Shown in pieces: positions 26,949-35,931 of a stretch of DNA of 64,000 nt (its first letter is position 1; each line of letters starts with the position of its first letter). A program made the position numbers and the translations under genes. This DNA comes from Flavobacterium sufflavum (lineage in GTDB: Bacteria > Bacteroidota > Bacteroidia > Flavobacteriales > Flavobacteriaceae). A model generated the notes under the pieces. It saw only the letters and a program-made list of their open reading frames with translations, ran no database searches and was not told the origin of the DNA. The stretch spans positions 1-64,000 of the forward strand of contig NZ_SACJ01000009.1 of the NCBI RefSeq assembly GCF_004016525.1, written 5' to 3'.

Positions 26949-28244
26949 TTATTTTACTTCAACTTCTTTAGAACCGTATCTTCTAACACGAATATCAGCT
27001 TGTTCTTTGTGTCCGTAGAAATTTTCAATTTCGCACAAACGAGAGCAATATTCTCCAATCATTGCACTAGCCTCAGGTGTTCTGATTTCCTGGTAAGAGC
27101 AGGTTTTTAGAAATTTACCAACCCATAAACCACCTGTGTATTTAGCACCGTGTTTAGTTGGTAAGGTATGGTTTGTTCCAATAACCTTATCACCGTAAGC
27201 TACATTGGTATATTTTCCTAAGAACAAAGCACCATAATTAGTCATGTTTTCAAGAAAGTATCTTGGATCAGCTGTCATTACCTGAACGTGTTCACTTGCG
27301 ATTCTATCAGCTTCGGCTACCATTTCGTCAATAGTATCCACTAAAATAATTTGACCGTAATCTTTCCAGGCAATACTAGCCACATCAGCTGTAGGTAATA
27401 CTTTTAGTTGTCTTTCTATTTCAGCGATTGTTTCGTAGGCTAATTTTTCTGAATTAGTCAATAAAATAGAAGGAGATGTTGGGCCGTGTTCTGCTTGTCC
27501 TAATAAATCTACTGCACAAATTTCAGCATCAGAAGTTTCGTCGGCAATTACCAAAGTCTCCGTTGGTCCTGCCAATAAATCGATTCCTATTTTTCCGAAT
27601 AATTGTCTTTTGGCTTCAGCCACATAAGAATTACCCGGTCCTACAATCATATCTACGCTTTCAATTGATTCAGTTCCAAGTGCCATAGCGGCAATAGCCT
27701 GAACTCCACCAAGGATATAAATTTCATCGGCACCAGCCATAGCCATGGCAGCGATAGTGGCAGCAGGAATTTTCCCGTTGATAGGAGGGGTACAGGCAAC
27801 TACACGTTTTACACCTGCTACTTTTGCAGTTAAAACACTCATGTGCGCTGAGGCTACCATTGGATAACGACCTCCTGGAATGTAACAACCTACGCTGTTC
27901 ACAGGCACGTTTCTGTGTCCCAAGAAAACACCAGGCAGCGTTTCTACCTCAATGTCATGCATAGAATCTTTTTGATGTTGGGCAAAATTTCGAACCTGAG
28001 CTTGCGCAAATTTGATATCTTCAATTACTTGTTCAGGCACAGTACTGATAATTTCTTTAAGTGCATCAGCTGAAAGGCGAAAGTTTTCAGGAGACCATTT
28101 ATCGAATTTTTCAGATAATTCAAATAAAGCTTTATCGCCATCAGTTTTTACCTGTTCAATAAGGTTTTCAACAATCTCTCGCACTCTTTTATCATTAGTT
28201 TCCGCTTCAAATAAAGCAATACCTTCTTTAATTATTTTTTTCAT
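26949..28244 (-). CDS. Histidinol-dehydrogenase-superfamily NAD-dependent alcohol dehydrogenase
   Basis: 431 residues of the HisD fold, with LLGQAEHGP (metal-ligand Gln/His), SEHVQVMT (catalytic Glu-His pair) and [18 protein letters not shown]. The C-terminal segment [21 protein letters not shown] differs from true HisD and resembles catabolic relatives that oxidise alcohols to acids, such as HpsN-type diol dehydrogenases. No histidine-biosynthesis gene is near, so a catabolic role is likely. Two successive oxidations of a primary alcohol to a carboxylate would be the family reaction. It lies 26 bp after the ABM gene. Confidence 0.85.
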   Translation of the reverse strand: MKKIIKEGIALFEAETNDKRVREIVENLIEQVKTDGDKALFELSEKFDKWSPENFRLSADALKEIISTVPEQVIEDIKFAQAQVRNFAQHQKDSMHDIEVETLPGVFLGHRNVPVNSVGCYIPGGRYPMVASAHMSVLTAKVAGVKRVVACTPPINGKIPAATIAAMAMAGADEIYILGGVQAIAAMALGTESIESVDMIVGPGNSYVAEAKRQLFGKIGIDLLAGPTETLVIADETSDAEICAVDLLGQAEHGPTSPSILLTNSEKLAYETIAEIERQLKVLPTADVASIAWKDYGQIILVDTIDEMVAEADRIASEHVQVMTADPRYFLENMTNYGALFLGKYTNVAYGDKVIGTNHTLPTKHGAKYTGGLWVGKFLKTCSYQEIRTPEASAMIGEYCSRLCEIENFYGHKEQADIRVRRYGSKEVEVK

Positions 28245-28270
28245 TATGTTTTATTTTAGTAATGTGTAAT

Positions 28271-28567
28271 TTATATTTTAGTGATAATTTCAAAATGTTC
28301 AGCAACAGGAGGATTTTGAAAATGAGGAGATAAAAGTGCTCGCCATTGGACAAATAAATCAGATTCTCTAAACCCGATAGTGTGATCTTCAAGTGTCTCC
28401 CAATGTATTAAAATAACAAATTTTGTTGGTATTTCGATACAATGTTGGCATTCCAGTCCCAGAAATCCTTTAGACTTTGAAACCACTAATTTTGCCTCTT
28501 GAAAAGCAGCAGTAAAAGCAGTTTGTGATTGCTCTTTGATGTCAAAAGTTGCTATTTCTAAAATCAT
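28271..28567 (-). CDS. ABM-domain (antibiotic biosynthesis monooxygenase-like) small protein
   Basis: 98 residues with the ferredoxin-like ABM fold: ILEIATFDIKEQSQTAFTAAF, KGFLGLECQHCIEIPTKFVILIHWETLEDH, FRESDLFVQWRALLSPHF. Relatives include quinol monooxygenases (YgiN) and haem-degrading or aromatic-modifying enzymes. It is the first gene of the operon with the HisD-like dehydrogenase, SDR and cyclase. The operator half-sites lie 118 bp upstream. The activity is not certain. Confidence 0.82.
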   Translation of the reverse strand: MILEIATFDIKEQSQTAFTAAFQEAKLVVSKSKGFLGLECQHCIEIPTKFVILIHWETLEDHTIGFRESDLFVQWRALLSPHFQNPPVAEHFEIITKI

Positions 28568-28684
28568 GTTTGTAGAATAAGGTTAAAATGAATTTATATA
28601 CTAATTAATGGCTTGATTTTTTACGCATTTGGTAATTAATCAATTTTATTTTTACAAAATTCACAAAAAAAGAAAAGCAAAAAC

Positions 28685-28713
28685 AATCATTAAAACGACA
28701 GAAATAATCAAAA
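28685..28713 (-). promoter_or_regulatory. Tandem AraC-type operator upstream of the ABM/HisD operon
   Basis: On the minus strand TTTTGATT (28706-28713) is followed 21 bp later by TAATGATT (28685-28692), 118 bp before the ABM start codon. The second half-site is the most degenerate of the set. Confidence 0.55.
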
Positions 28714-28902
28714 TCAATCATTTTAATTGTTTAGAACTTGTTTTAGGTGTTTGTAGTATTCAATATGTAGGTTTGATGAAAGAAAATTAGAGCAAAGAGG
28801 TATTCTTTTTTATATCTTTATTAATCGCAAAAAATCAATTTATTTCAACACTTTGGCAGAAATTAGCCTTCAACGGATTCATTTTAAAATACTTATTCTT
28901 GA

Positions 28903-28931
28903 TTTTGAATGGTAAGAGAATGTTTTTGAAT
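28903..28931 (+). promoter_or_regulatory. Tandem AraC-type operator upstream of the GH3 lipoprotein gene
   Basis: Two perfect TTTTGAAT copies (28903-28910 and 28924-28931) with 21-bp periodicity, 70 bp before the start codon at 29001. Confidence 0.7.
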
Positions 28932-29000
28932 AATGAATGTTTCCAGCTTAGTTTATTTTTACCAAGTAAATTATAATAGTTATAAATGTAAATTTAGAAA

Positions 29001-31046
29001 ATGAAAAACAGCATAAGTCCATATAAATTGATTTTTTTTGGTGTAACTACTGTATTTAGTCTCTCTTCTTGTGTTGTGACTAAAAACAAAGAAGGGAAGA
29101 AAAACCAAGCCGAATTAGGTTATCGTTCTGTAAGTCTTATCGAAGTAGACGGCTATAAGTTCAAAGATCTAAACAAAAACAATGCATTAGATGCATATGA
29201 AGATTGGCGTTTGTCTCATGAAGTAAGAGCAAAGGATCTTGTTTCGAAAATGAGTCTGGAACAAAAGGCAGGTTTTATGCTTATCAGTACCACGCGTTTA
29301 GAAAATGACTGGTCTTTTGGTAAACCGGAGAATTCGGAACCTATAACAAGTGGTTTCAATGAAAAGGATTTGCTTAGTACCACCAATATGTTTACCAGGA
29401 AAGATTTAGATTATCCCATTATGTCAGCGGCCGGAACGACCAAAGATGTAAAGGGATTTCATAAAAGGCATTTTATTCTAAGAGCAAATCCTTCACCGAA
29501 AATTTTAGCGGAATGGGCAAATAATTTACAGGCTTTATGCGAAAGTGATGGTCTGGGAATTCCAGGTTTGATAGCTTCCAATACTCGCAATCATATTTCA
29601 ACAGATGTGGCTATAGGTTTGAATGTTTCTGAAACGCCTTTTACCACCTTTCCCGGAGAGTTGGGGCTGGCAGCTATGCGAGATATGCAGCTAGTAAGAA
29701 AGTTTGCTGACATTTGCAGGCAAGAATGGACTGCTGCCGGAATTAGAAAAGGATATATGTATATGGCCGATTTGGCTACTGAACCACGTTGGCAACGGGT
29801 AGAGGGTACTTTTGGAGAAGATTCAAAGTTGGCAGCTGATATGATTAGTGAAGTAATTTTTGGGTTTCAGGGAAAGAAAGTAAATCCCAATTCGGTGGCG
29901 TTAACAACAAAGCATTTTCCTGGAGGAGGAGCAACTGAAGGAGGACAGGATCCTCATTTTGAATGGGGTAAAAGAGAAGTTTTTAAAGGCGGAATGTTTG
30001 AAAATAATCTAATACCATTCAAAGCAGCCATTGCAGCAGGTACATCATCCATTATGCCTTATTATTCATATCCCGTAAACACAGAATATGAGGAGGTATC
30101 TTATGCTTATAATAAAAGAATCTTGCAGAAAGTTTTGCGTAAGCGATTGGGTTTTAAAGGAATTATAAATTCAGATACAGGACCTATCGAAATGATGCCT
30201 TGGGGAGTTGAAAAATTAACTATCGTAGAAAGGTATAAAAAAGCCTTAGAAGCAGGTGTTAATTTATTTTCAGGAACAGCAGATCCTGGAAAGTTAATTG
30301 AAACGATAAAAAAATATCCTGAATTAACAGCTTTAGTTGATGAGTCGGTTTATAAATTGTTAATGGAAAAATTAGACTTAGGGCTGTTTGAAAATCCCTA
30401 TGTAAATGTTGAAGCGGCAACCCAAATTATAGGTAATGCAACATTTAAAGAAACAGCAGATCTTGCGATGCGAAAGTCTATTGTGTTGCTAAGAAATGAC
30501 GAAAAAATCCTTCCGGTTAAACCAAAAGTAAAAGTTTATTTTGAGATCTATTCGCCAAATAAAGGCAATACTCCTTCAACTGTTTTTAAAACGGATAAAA
30601 ATACTTGGGATGTAGAGTTTGTAACTACTCCGGATAAAGCTGATGTGGTGTTGCTTTGGCTGATTCCAAAAGGAAAATCTATGTTTGCTTCTGATGGTTC
30701 TCCTCTTCATGTGAATTTGGCTAATAATGGCATAGATGTGAAATATGTGAACCAGATTACTTCTAAGCCTACCATATTAGTTGTTAACTATACAAACCCA
30801 TGGGCAATTGATGAAATTTATAAAGGAAATTCAAAAACCATAAAAGCTGTAATGGCAACTTTTGGAACAACGCCCGAAGCGGTTTTAGATATTGTTACGG
30901 GAAAATTTAAACCAACAGGGAAAATGCCGTTTTCTACTCCTGTTACTGACGAAGCAGCACAGAATCAAAAACCAGATGTGCCAGGATATTTAGAAGGCAA
31001 GGGATATGAGTTTTTTAAATTTGGAGAAGGTAGAAACGGATATTGA
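29001..31046 (+). CDS. Glycoside hydrolase family 3 lipoprotein
   Basis: 681 residues with a lipoprotein signal (lipobox LSSC near residue 24). A GH3 barrel carries TTKHFPGGG (Lys-His) and IINSDTGPI with the probable nucleophile Asp, then a C-terminal sandwich domain. It lacks the fibronectin-III domain of the GH3 at 8065-10359. The stretch FKDLNKNNALDAYEDWR near the N-terminus is a conserved lead-in of this GH3 group. It is probably anchored in the outer membrane and acts on beta-glycosides. It stands alone between a tandem operator and a good terminator. Confidence 0.9.
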   Translation: MKNSISPYKLIFFGVTTVFSLSSCVVTKNKEGKKNQAELGYRSVSLIEVDGYKFKDLNKNNALDAYEDWRLSHEVRAKDLVSKMSLEQKAGFMLISTTRLENDWSFGKPENSEPITSGFNEKDLLSTTNMFTRKDLDYPIMSAAGTTKDVKGFHKRHFILRANPSPKILAEWANNLQALCESDGLGIPGLIASNTRNHISTDVAIGLNVSETPFTTFPGELGLAAMRDMQLVRKFADICRQEWTAAGIRKGYMYMADLATEPRWQRVEGTFGEDSKLAADMISEVIFGFQGKKVNPNSVALTTKHFPGGGATEGGQDPHFEWGKREVFKGGMFENNLIPFKAAIAAGTSSIMPYYSYPVNTEYEEVSYAYNKRILQKVLRKRLGFKGIINSDTGPIEMMPWGVEKLTIVERYKKALEAGVNLFSGTADPGKLIETIKKYPELTALVDESVYKLLMEKLDLGLFENPYVNVEAATQIIGNATFKETADLAMRKSIVLLRNDEKILPVKPKVKVYFEIYSPNKGNTPSTVFKTDKNTWDVEFVTTPDKADVVLLWLIPKGKSMFASDGSPLHVNLANNGIDVKYVNQITSKPTILVVNYTNPWAIDEIYKGNSKTIKAVMATFGTTPEAVLDIVTGKFKPTGKMPFSTPVTDEAAQNQKPDVPGYLEGKGYEFFKFGEGRNGY

Positions 31047-31087
31047 TTTTTATTCTTAAAAAAGTAAGTTGTTTTATTTAATACGAA

Positions 31088-31112
31088 AACGGGGTTTGTG
31101 CCCCGTTTTTTT
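31088..31112 (+). terminator. Rho-independent terminator of the GH3 lipoprotein gene
   Basis: AACGGGG and CCCCGTT pair around a 6-base loop and are followed by an uninterrupted T-run. It lies 42 bp after the stop codon. Confidence 0.9.
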
Positions 31113-31132
31113 GTTTTACAAATAGGATGCTT

Positions 31133-32020
31133 TTATTCTTTTTGAATAGTACTGCTTCTAAACTGATTCGGAGAAAACCCTGTTTGCTTTTTGAATAATC
31201 TCGAAAAGTAGGCAGGGTCTTTAAAATTTAATAAATAGGATATTTCAGAAATGGAATAGGAGGTGTAAACCAGGTATTTTTTTGCCTCGGTAATAGCATA
31301 ATCATGAACAACCTGTAAAGCCGATTTTTGCACCAAAGATTGACAAATTCTATTAAGATGCACCGGAGTGATTCTTAAATCATTGGCATATTCTTTAATG
31401 AGTTTGGATTCGGGTAATGTTTTTTTAATCAGTTTTTGGAAATTATGGAAATAAGTAAGTGTTCTGTTGTTAGCGGTTTCTTTTTCATTTTCAAAGCTGT
31501 TTAGATTGTGTAATCCAACGAAAAATAATTGAAATAAGGATTGTAAACAGAGTTGTTTGTAGGTGTTGTTTTCGGTAATTTCTTTTACGATTTTGTCTTT
31601 TAAGTAGAGTAAATCATTTAAGCTGTCTTCATTATCTGAATTAAAACTATACTGTTTGGCCTTGTTTAGTTCTAAGAGTATCAGAGGGCTGTTTGTAAAA
31701 ATAGTTTCCATGAATTGTTCCGATATGGTAAGTACTTCACCACATACATCTGACTGAAATTCAAAACCATGGAATGTATTTGTGGGGATTAAAAGAATGC
31801 ATGGCGCCTTCAGTATTATTTTATTATTATCCTGAATAAGAACTCCTTCCCCGGATGAGATAATGAAAATTTGAAATAAATCAGTGTGTAAATGTTCATT
31901 GATTTCCCAATTGTATAATTTACTTCTGGTAGCTAACAATTCATGGTGTACAAAATTGCCTAACTCATGCTGGGCATTGTCACCATATAGTCCTTTATAG
32001 TTTAGAAGATTTTTTTTCAT
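31133..32020 (-). CDS. AraC-family regulator of 4-hydroxybenzoate/protocatechuate genes
   Basis: 295 residues from the ATG at 32020 (MKKNLLNYKG). A longer frame to 32071 starts with TTG. It has an N-terminal cupin sensing domain (about 25-110; HLHTDLFQIFIISSGEGVLI, CILLIPTNTFHGFEF) and a C-terminal AraC HTH pair (about 195-290; YSISEISYLLNFKDPAYFSRLFKKQTGFSPNQFR). It is divergent from pcaH with a 156-bp shared control region. This layout matches PobR-type AraC activators of 4-hydroxybenzoate hydroxylase genes. The effector is inferred, not shown. Confidence 0.87.
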   Translation of the reverse strand: MKKNLLNYKGLYGDNAQHELGNFVHHELLATRSKLYNWEINEHLHTDLFQIFIISSGEGVLIQDNNKIILKAPCILLIPTNTFHGFEFQSDVCGEVLTISEQFMETIFTNSPLILLELNKAKQYSFNSDNEDSLNDLLYLKDKIVKEITENNTYKQLCLQSLFQLFFVGLHNLNSFENEKETANNRTLTYFHNFQKLIKKTLPESKLIKEYANDLRITPVHLNRICQSLVQKSALQVVHDYAITEAKKYLVYTSYSISEISYLLNFKDPAYFSRLFKKQTGFSPNQFRSSTIQKE

Positions 32021-32072
32021 TTTATTTTTTGATTCAACAATAATACTCGTTTTTTTATAATTAAAAAACAAA

Positions 32073-32103
32073 AATGTTTGTTTTGTGCAAGAATGTTTGT
32101 TTT
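32073..32103. promoter_or_regulatory. Direct-repeat operator in the regulator-pcaH divergent region
   Basis: AATGTTTGTTTT occurs perfectly at 32073-32084 and again at 32092-32103, 19 bp from start to start. It lies between the AraC start (32020) and the pcaH start (32177). It differs from the TTTTGAAT operators, so it is probably the binding site of this second AraC protein. Confidence 0.6.
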
Positions 32104-32176
32104 TAATCCAAACTTGGAATGTTTTACTCAGCTACTTTTGTAATAGTAGATTTTGATTAATTATAAAAGCAACATT

Positions 32177-32884
32177 ATGAGTGATTTTATTGATACCCCT
32201 TTAGATATTGAAGTACATCCTCCGAAATTATATGCTGAATATACTTCGACTATTTTGCGTGCTCCAAGTAAGCCGATGATTCTTTTAAAAAAATCGCTAA
32301 CAGAGCGTACTGGGCCACTTTTTCAAGATTTTAATTTGGGCGCTTTAGATCATGATTTAACTAAGAATTCAATTAAAAACGGAGAACCCTTAGGCGAACG
32401 TATTGTGGTTCATGGAACGGTTAGAAACGAGAAAGGCGAACCAGTTCCTAATACCATTTTAGAAATATGGCAGGCCAATGCTGCGGGTCGTTATGTTCAT
32501 AAAGTAGATCAGCATGATGCTCCTTTAGATCCAAATTTCTTGGGAACGGGACGTTGCATGACTGATGCTCAGGGAAATTATAAATTTTACACCATAAAAC
32601 CAGGAGCATATCCTTGGGGAAATCATCATAATGCCTGGAGGCCAAATCACATTCATTTTTCATTATTTGGTAACCAAATTGTAAGTCGCTTAGTGACTCA
32701 AATGTATTTTCCGGGAGATCCTTTGTTAGAATATGATCCTATTTATAAAGCGGTGAAAGCCAAAGGTCGTGAACTGTTGATATCTAAATTTGACCTCGAA
32801 GTTACCGAACCAAATTTTGCCTTAGGCTATCGTTTTGATATTGTACTTAAAGGAAATCAAGCAACACCATTTGAAAACAGATAA
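32177..32884 (+). CDS. pcaH: Protocatechuate 3,4-dioxygenase beta subunit
   Basis: 235 residues from the ATG at 32177 (an upstream TTG frame is rejected). It opens the ring of protocatechuate between the hydroxyls to give beta-carboxy-cis,cis-muconate, as a complex with PcaG. The non-haem Fe(III) ligands are all visible: Tyr106 (GRYVHK), Tyr145 (GAYPWGNHH), His158 and His160 (RPNHIHFS). It is the first gene of the pca/pob run and lies 6 bp before pcaG. Confidence 0.96.
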   Translation: MSDFIDTPLDIEVHPPKLYAEYTSTILRAPSKPMILLKKSLTERTGPLFQDFNLGALDHDLTKNSIKNGEPLGERIVVHGTVRNEKGEPVPNTILEIWQANAAGRYVHKVDQHDAPLDPNFLGTGRCMTDAQGNYKFYTIKPGAYPWGNHHNAWRPNHIHFSLFGNQIVSRLVTQMYFPGDPLLEYDPIYKAVKAKGRELLISKFDLEVTEPNFALGYRFDIVLKGNQATPFENR

Positions 32885-32890
32885 GAAATT

Positions 32891-33427
32891 ATGAGCACTA
32901 AAATGTTACAAACACCCTCACAAACGGTAGGTCCTTATTTTGCTTACGGTCTCACTCCGAAACAATATGGTTATGATTTTAAAAATTTGGCAACAAATGT
33001 TTTAGAAAATATCCCCGAAGGAAAAGAAATAATTAGCATTAAAGGGAAAGTTTTTGATGGAGAAAACAATCCTATCCCGGATGCCATGATTGAGTTGTGG
33101 CAAAATGACGGAGAGAACCAATTTTTTGGTAGATTTGGTACAGGCACCGATAGCGAAAATCATTTTGTTTTTCAAACTATAAAACCGAATTCGGTTGAAG
33201 GTCAGGCGCCTTATGTTTCATTAATTGTTTTCATGCGTGGACAATTAATTCATTCTTATACCCGTATTTATTTTTCGGATGAGGAAATTTTGAATCAGCA
33301 AGATGCGGTTTTAAATAGTATTCCGGATGAAAGAAGAAATACAATTATTGCACAAAAAAAAGGATCGATTTACGAGTTTAATATTTATATGCAAGGAGAA
33401 AACGAAACGGTTTTCTTTGAAGTATAA
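32891..33427 (+). CDS. pcaG: Protocatechuate 3,4-dioxygenase alpha subunit
   Basis: 178 residues, short as expected for the alpha subunit. It starts with TPSQTVGPYFAYGLTPKQYG, the conserved alpha-subunit N-terminus, followed by the beta-sandwich core (IKGKVFDGENNPIPDAMIELWQND). The iron ligands are absent here, as known for PcaG, which shapes the active-site pocket in the complex with PcaH. It sits 6 bp downstream of pcaH and 27 bp upstream of pcaB. Confidence 0.95.
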   Translation: MSTKMLQTPSQTVGPYFAYGLTPKQYGYDFKNLATNVLENIPEGKEIISIKGKVFDGENNPIPDAMIELWQNDGENQFFGRFGTGTDSENHFVFQTIKPNSVEGQAPYVSLIVFMRGQLIHSYTRIYFSDEEILNQQDAVLNSIPDERRNTIIAQKKGSIYEFNIYMQGENETVFFEV

Positions 33428-33454
33428 ATAGCTCTTACTTTTAAAACTTTAGCT

Positions 33455-34780
33455 ATGAGTTTATATACCCAATTGTTTTATTCGAAAGAAGTTAATGCAT
33501 TCTTTTCAGATTCAGAATCTATTCGCCAACTGTTACGCGTTGAAGCAACATTAGCTCAATCTCAGGCTAATAAAGATTTGTTTTCAAAAGAGATAGCTGA
33601 TGTTATCTCAACTTGTTGTACAGGTTCTGAAATTGATATTGAACAGCTGAAAAATGACATTCCGTTAGGCGGAAATGCGGCCATTCCATTGGTAAAACAA
33701 TTGACAAAAATAGTTGCTGCTAAAGATGCAGAAGCAGCTAAATATGTTCATTTAGGAGCAACCAGTCAGGATGTTGTAGATACGGCTTTGGTATTACAGA
33801 TCAAGGAATTTATAGGTTGGGCAAATGCCAAAATAGATTTTTTGGAGAGACAGTTGATTGCTCTTACACAGCAACATCAGGAAACTATTATGATAGGGCG
33901 TACACTGTTGCAACATGCAAAACCTACAACTTTTGGTTATAAAACTGCTGGTTGGTTAGAGGCCGTTTCGAGAAGTAAACAACGCTTGCAAGCCGTTCAA
34001 AAAAGGCTTTTGGTGGTGCAGTTAGGAGGAGCTGTCGGGAATGGAAACATTGCTATTAGTACTGAAATACAACATGAATTTGCTCAATTATTAGGTTTGA
34101 AGCCTTCGTTTACCTGGCATTCCCATCGCGATAATTTAGCTGAATTAGCCAGTGTTTTGAGCATATTGGGCGGTAGTTTAGGGAAAATTGCAAAAGATGT
34201 TTCGCTATTGATGCAAACGGAAGTAGCCGAAGTTTTTGAAGGGGCTGCCGAAGGAAAAGGAGGTTCCAGTACGATGCCACACAAACGCAATCCGGTAAGT
34301 TGTGCTGCCATTTTAGCCAATACCAATAGATTGCCTCATCTGGCTGCGACATTGTTTTCGGCAATGCCGCAAGAGCACGAACGTTCTGTAGGTTTATGGC
34401 ATTCTGAATGGGAAGTTTTGGTCGAAATCATGCAATTAACTGCGGGTTCAATTGAGAAAAGTATTGGTTTAATTGAAGGACTGGAAGTAGATAAAAATAA
34501 GATGCTTACTAATTTGGAATTAACCAATGGTTTGATTTATGCCGAAAATCTAAGTTTGGCTTTAGCCAAAAAAATAGGCAAGTCTGCTGCGCATGAGTTG
34601 ATAGAAAAAGCATGTAAAAACGCTATTCAGGAAAAGAAACATTTAAAAGAAGTTATTCTCGAAATGAATATTGAAATCGATGATTTAGACGAATTATTCA
34701 ATCCTAAAAATTCCATCGGTTTAAGTTTAGAATTAGTGCGCCAAGTTTTAAAGCAGTACGAAATCGTTCGATTTAAATAA
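33455..34780 (+). CDS. pcaB: 3-carboxy-cis,cis-muconate cycloisomerase
   Basis: 441 residues of the fumarase/aspartase superfamily. The signature loop GSSTMPHKRNPV carries the catalytic Ser, and VHLGATSQDVVDTA and LLQHAKPTTFG are the other superfamily blocks. It lactonises carboxymuconate to gamma-carboxymuconolactone. Length and placement between pcaG and the pcaD-pcaC fusion support the role over adenylosuccinate lyase, its closest look-alike. Confidence 0.95.
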   Translation: MSLYTQLFYSKEVNAFFSDSESIRQLLRVEATLAQSQANKDLFSKEIADVISTCCTGSEIDIEQLKNDIPLGGNAAIPLVKQLTKIVAAKDAEAAKYVHLGATSQDVVDTALVLQIKEFIGWANAKIDFLERQLIALTQQHQETIMIGRTLLQHAKPTTFGYKTAGWLEAVSRSKQRLQAVQKRLLVVQLGGAVGNGNIAISTEIQHEFAQLLGLKPSFTWHSHRDNLAELASVLSILGGSLGKIAKDVSLLMQTEVAEVFEGAAEGKGGSSTMPHKRNPVSCAAILANTNRLPHLAATLFSAMPQEHERSVGLWHSEWEVLVEIMQLTAGSIEKSIGLIEGLEVDKNKMLTNLELTNGLIYAENLSLALAKKIGKSAAHELIEKACKNAIQEKKHLKEVILEMNIEIDDLDELFNPKNSIGLSLELVRQVLKQYEIVRFK

Positions 34781-34799
34781 TCTGTTTTACAAAAATATA

Positions 34800-35927
34800 A
34801 TGAATACACACTATAAAATATCAGGAACGCCAAACAGCCCCGTTTTAGTTTTTTCTAATTCTTTGGGTGCTAATATGAGTATGTGGGATGAACTCATTCC
34901 ATTTCTGTTGCCTTATTTTCAGGTATTGCAGTATGATACCCGTGGTCTTGGAGGGAGCGAAATTACTGAAAATCCCTACACAATTGAATTGTTAGGGCAG
35001 GATGTTATTGATTTATTGGATCAATTAAAAATTGAAAAAGCCTATTTCTGCGGACTTTCTATGGGAGGTTTGATTGGGCAATGGCTAGGAATACATCATC
35101 CGGAACGATTTTCGAAAATAATAATAGCGAATACAGCAGCAAAAATTGGCGATGCGGAAACTTGGAATTCCCGTATGGAAACCATTAAAAAATCAGGAAT
35201 GGAAGTGATTGTTGATGCGACGATGGAAAGATGGTTTACCGAAAATTTTCGTGCTAACAATCCCAAACGGGTTTCTGAAACCAAGGAGATGTTTTTGAGC
35301 AGCAATGTCTTAGGATATTCTAATTGTTGTGCTGCGGTAAGAGATGCTGATTTTAGAGCCGATTTAGATAAAATTACTTCTAAAGTCTTAGTGATTACTG
35401 GTGATGAAGATGCGGTGACTAATGTAGACCATGCCGAATTTTTAGCTCAACACATTCCAGATGCGGAGCTTACTATTCTTCCAGCCAGACATTTGTCGGC
35501 TACAGAATTGCCAGAGCAATTTGCTTCTCTTTTGATTCAATTTATAGTTGGAACTACCACTTTCGAAAAAGGAATGCATGTGAGACGCACGGTTTTAGGA
35601 AATGACCATGTGGATAGAGCGAGTAATAATATCAACGAATTTAATGGAGAGTTTCAGCAATTTATTTCCAATTATGCCTGGGGTGAAATCTGGACCAGAC
35701 CCGGATTATCCAAACACAATCGAAGCCTTATTACCATTGCGATGCTGATTGCGCTGAACAGAAAAGCAGAATTACAAATGCACCTTAGAGCAGCCTTCAA
35801 TAATGGTGTTTCGAAAGATGAAATTAAAGAAGTAATCATGCAATCGGGATTGTATTGTGGATTGCCGGCTGCCAATGAAGCCATTCATACAGCGGAAGAA
35901 GTGTTTAAAGAATTAAAAATTAATTAA
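34800..35927 (+). CDS. pcaL: Fused enol-lactone hydrolase / carboxymuconolactone decarboxylase
   Basis: 375 residues. The N-terminal half (about 1-250) is the PcaD alpha/beta-hydrolase with nucleophile CGLSMGG (Ser about 88), Asp in TGDEDAV and His in ARHLSA. The C-terminal half (about 255-375) is the PcaC AhpD-like decarboxylase (RRTVLGNDHVDRA, MLIALNRKAELQMHLRAAFNNG). The fusion is known as PcaL in some bacteria. It converts carboxymuconolactone through the enol-lactone to beta-ketoadipate. It ends 4 bp before pobA. Confidence 0.95.
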   Translation: MNTHYKISGTPNSPVLVFSNSLGANMSMWDELIPFLLPYFQVLQYDTRGLGGSEITENPYTIELLGQDVIDLLDQLKIEKAYFCGLSMGGLIGQWLGIHHPERFSKIIIANTAAKIGDAETWNSRMETIKKSGMEVIVDATMERWFTENFRANNPKRVSETKEMFLSSNVLGYSNCCAAVRDADFRADLDKITSKVLVITGDEDAVTNVDHAEFLAQHIPDAELTILPARHLSATELPEQFASLLIQFIVGTTTFEKGMHVRRTVLGNDHVDRASNNINEFNGEFQQFISNYAWGEIWTRPGLSKHNRSLITIAMLIALNRKAELQMHLRAAFNNGVSKDEIKEVIMQSGLYCGLPAANEAIHTAEEVFKELKIN

Positions 35928-35931
35928 AGAG

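Larger units (their letters stand above)
28568..29000. other. Divergent control region between ABM operon and GH3 lipoprotein
   Basis: A 433-bp gap without a gene. It holds two tandem operators, one for each direction (28685-28713 minus, 28903-28931 plus), so the two units are probably induced together. Confidence 0.7.

Noticed and set aside
26949..28244. Histidine-biosynthesis hisD
   Set aside because: The fold matches, but no other his gene is near, the C-terminal segment differs, and the gene sits in a catabolic operon.
32135..32160. TTTTG-containing sequence before pcaH as an eighth tandem operator
   Set aside because: Half-site-like pieces are about 15 bp apart, not 21, and the first one is degenerate.
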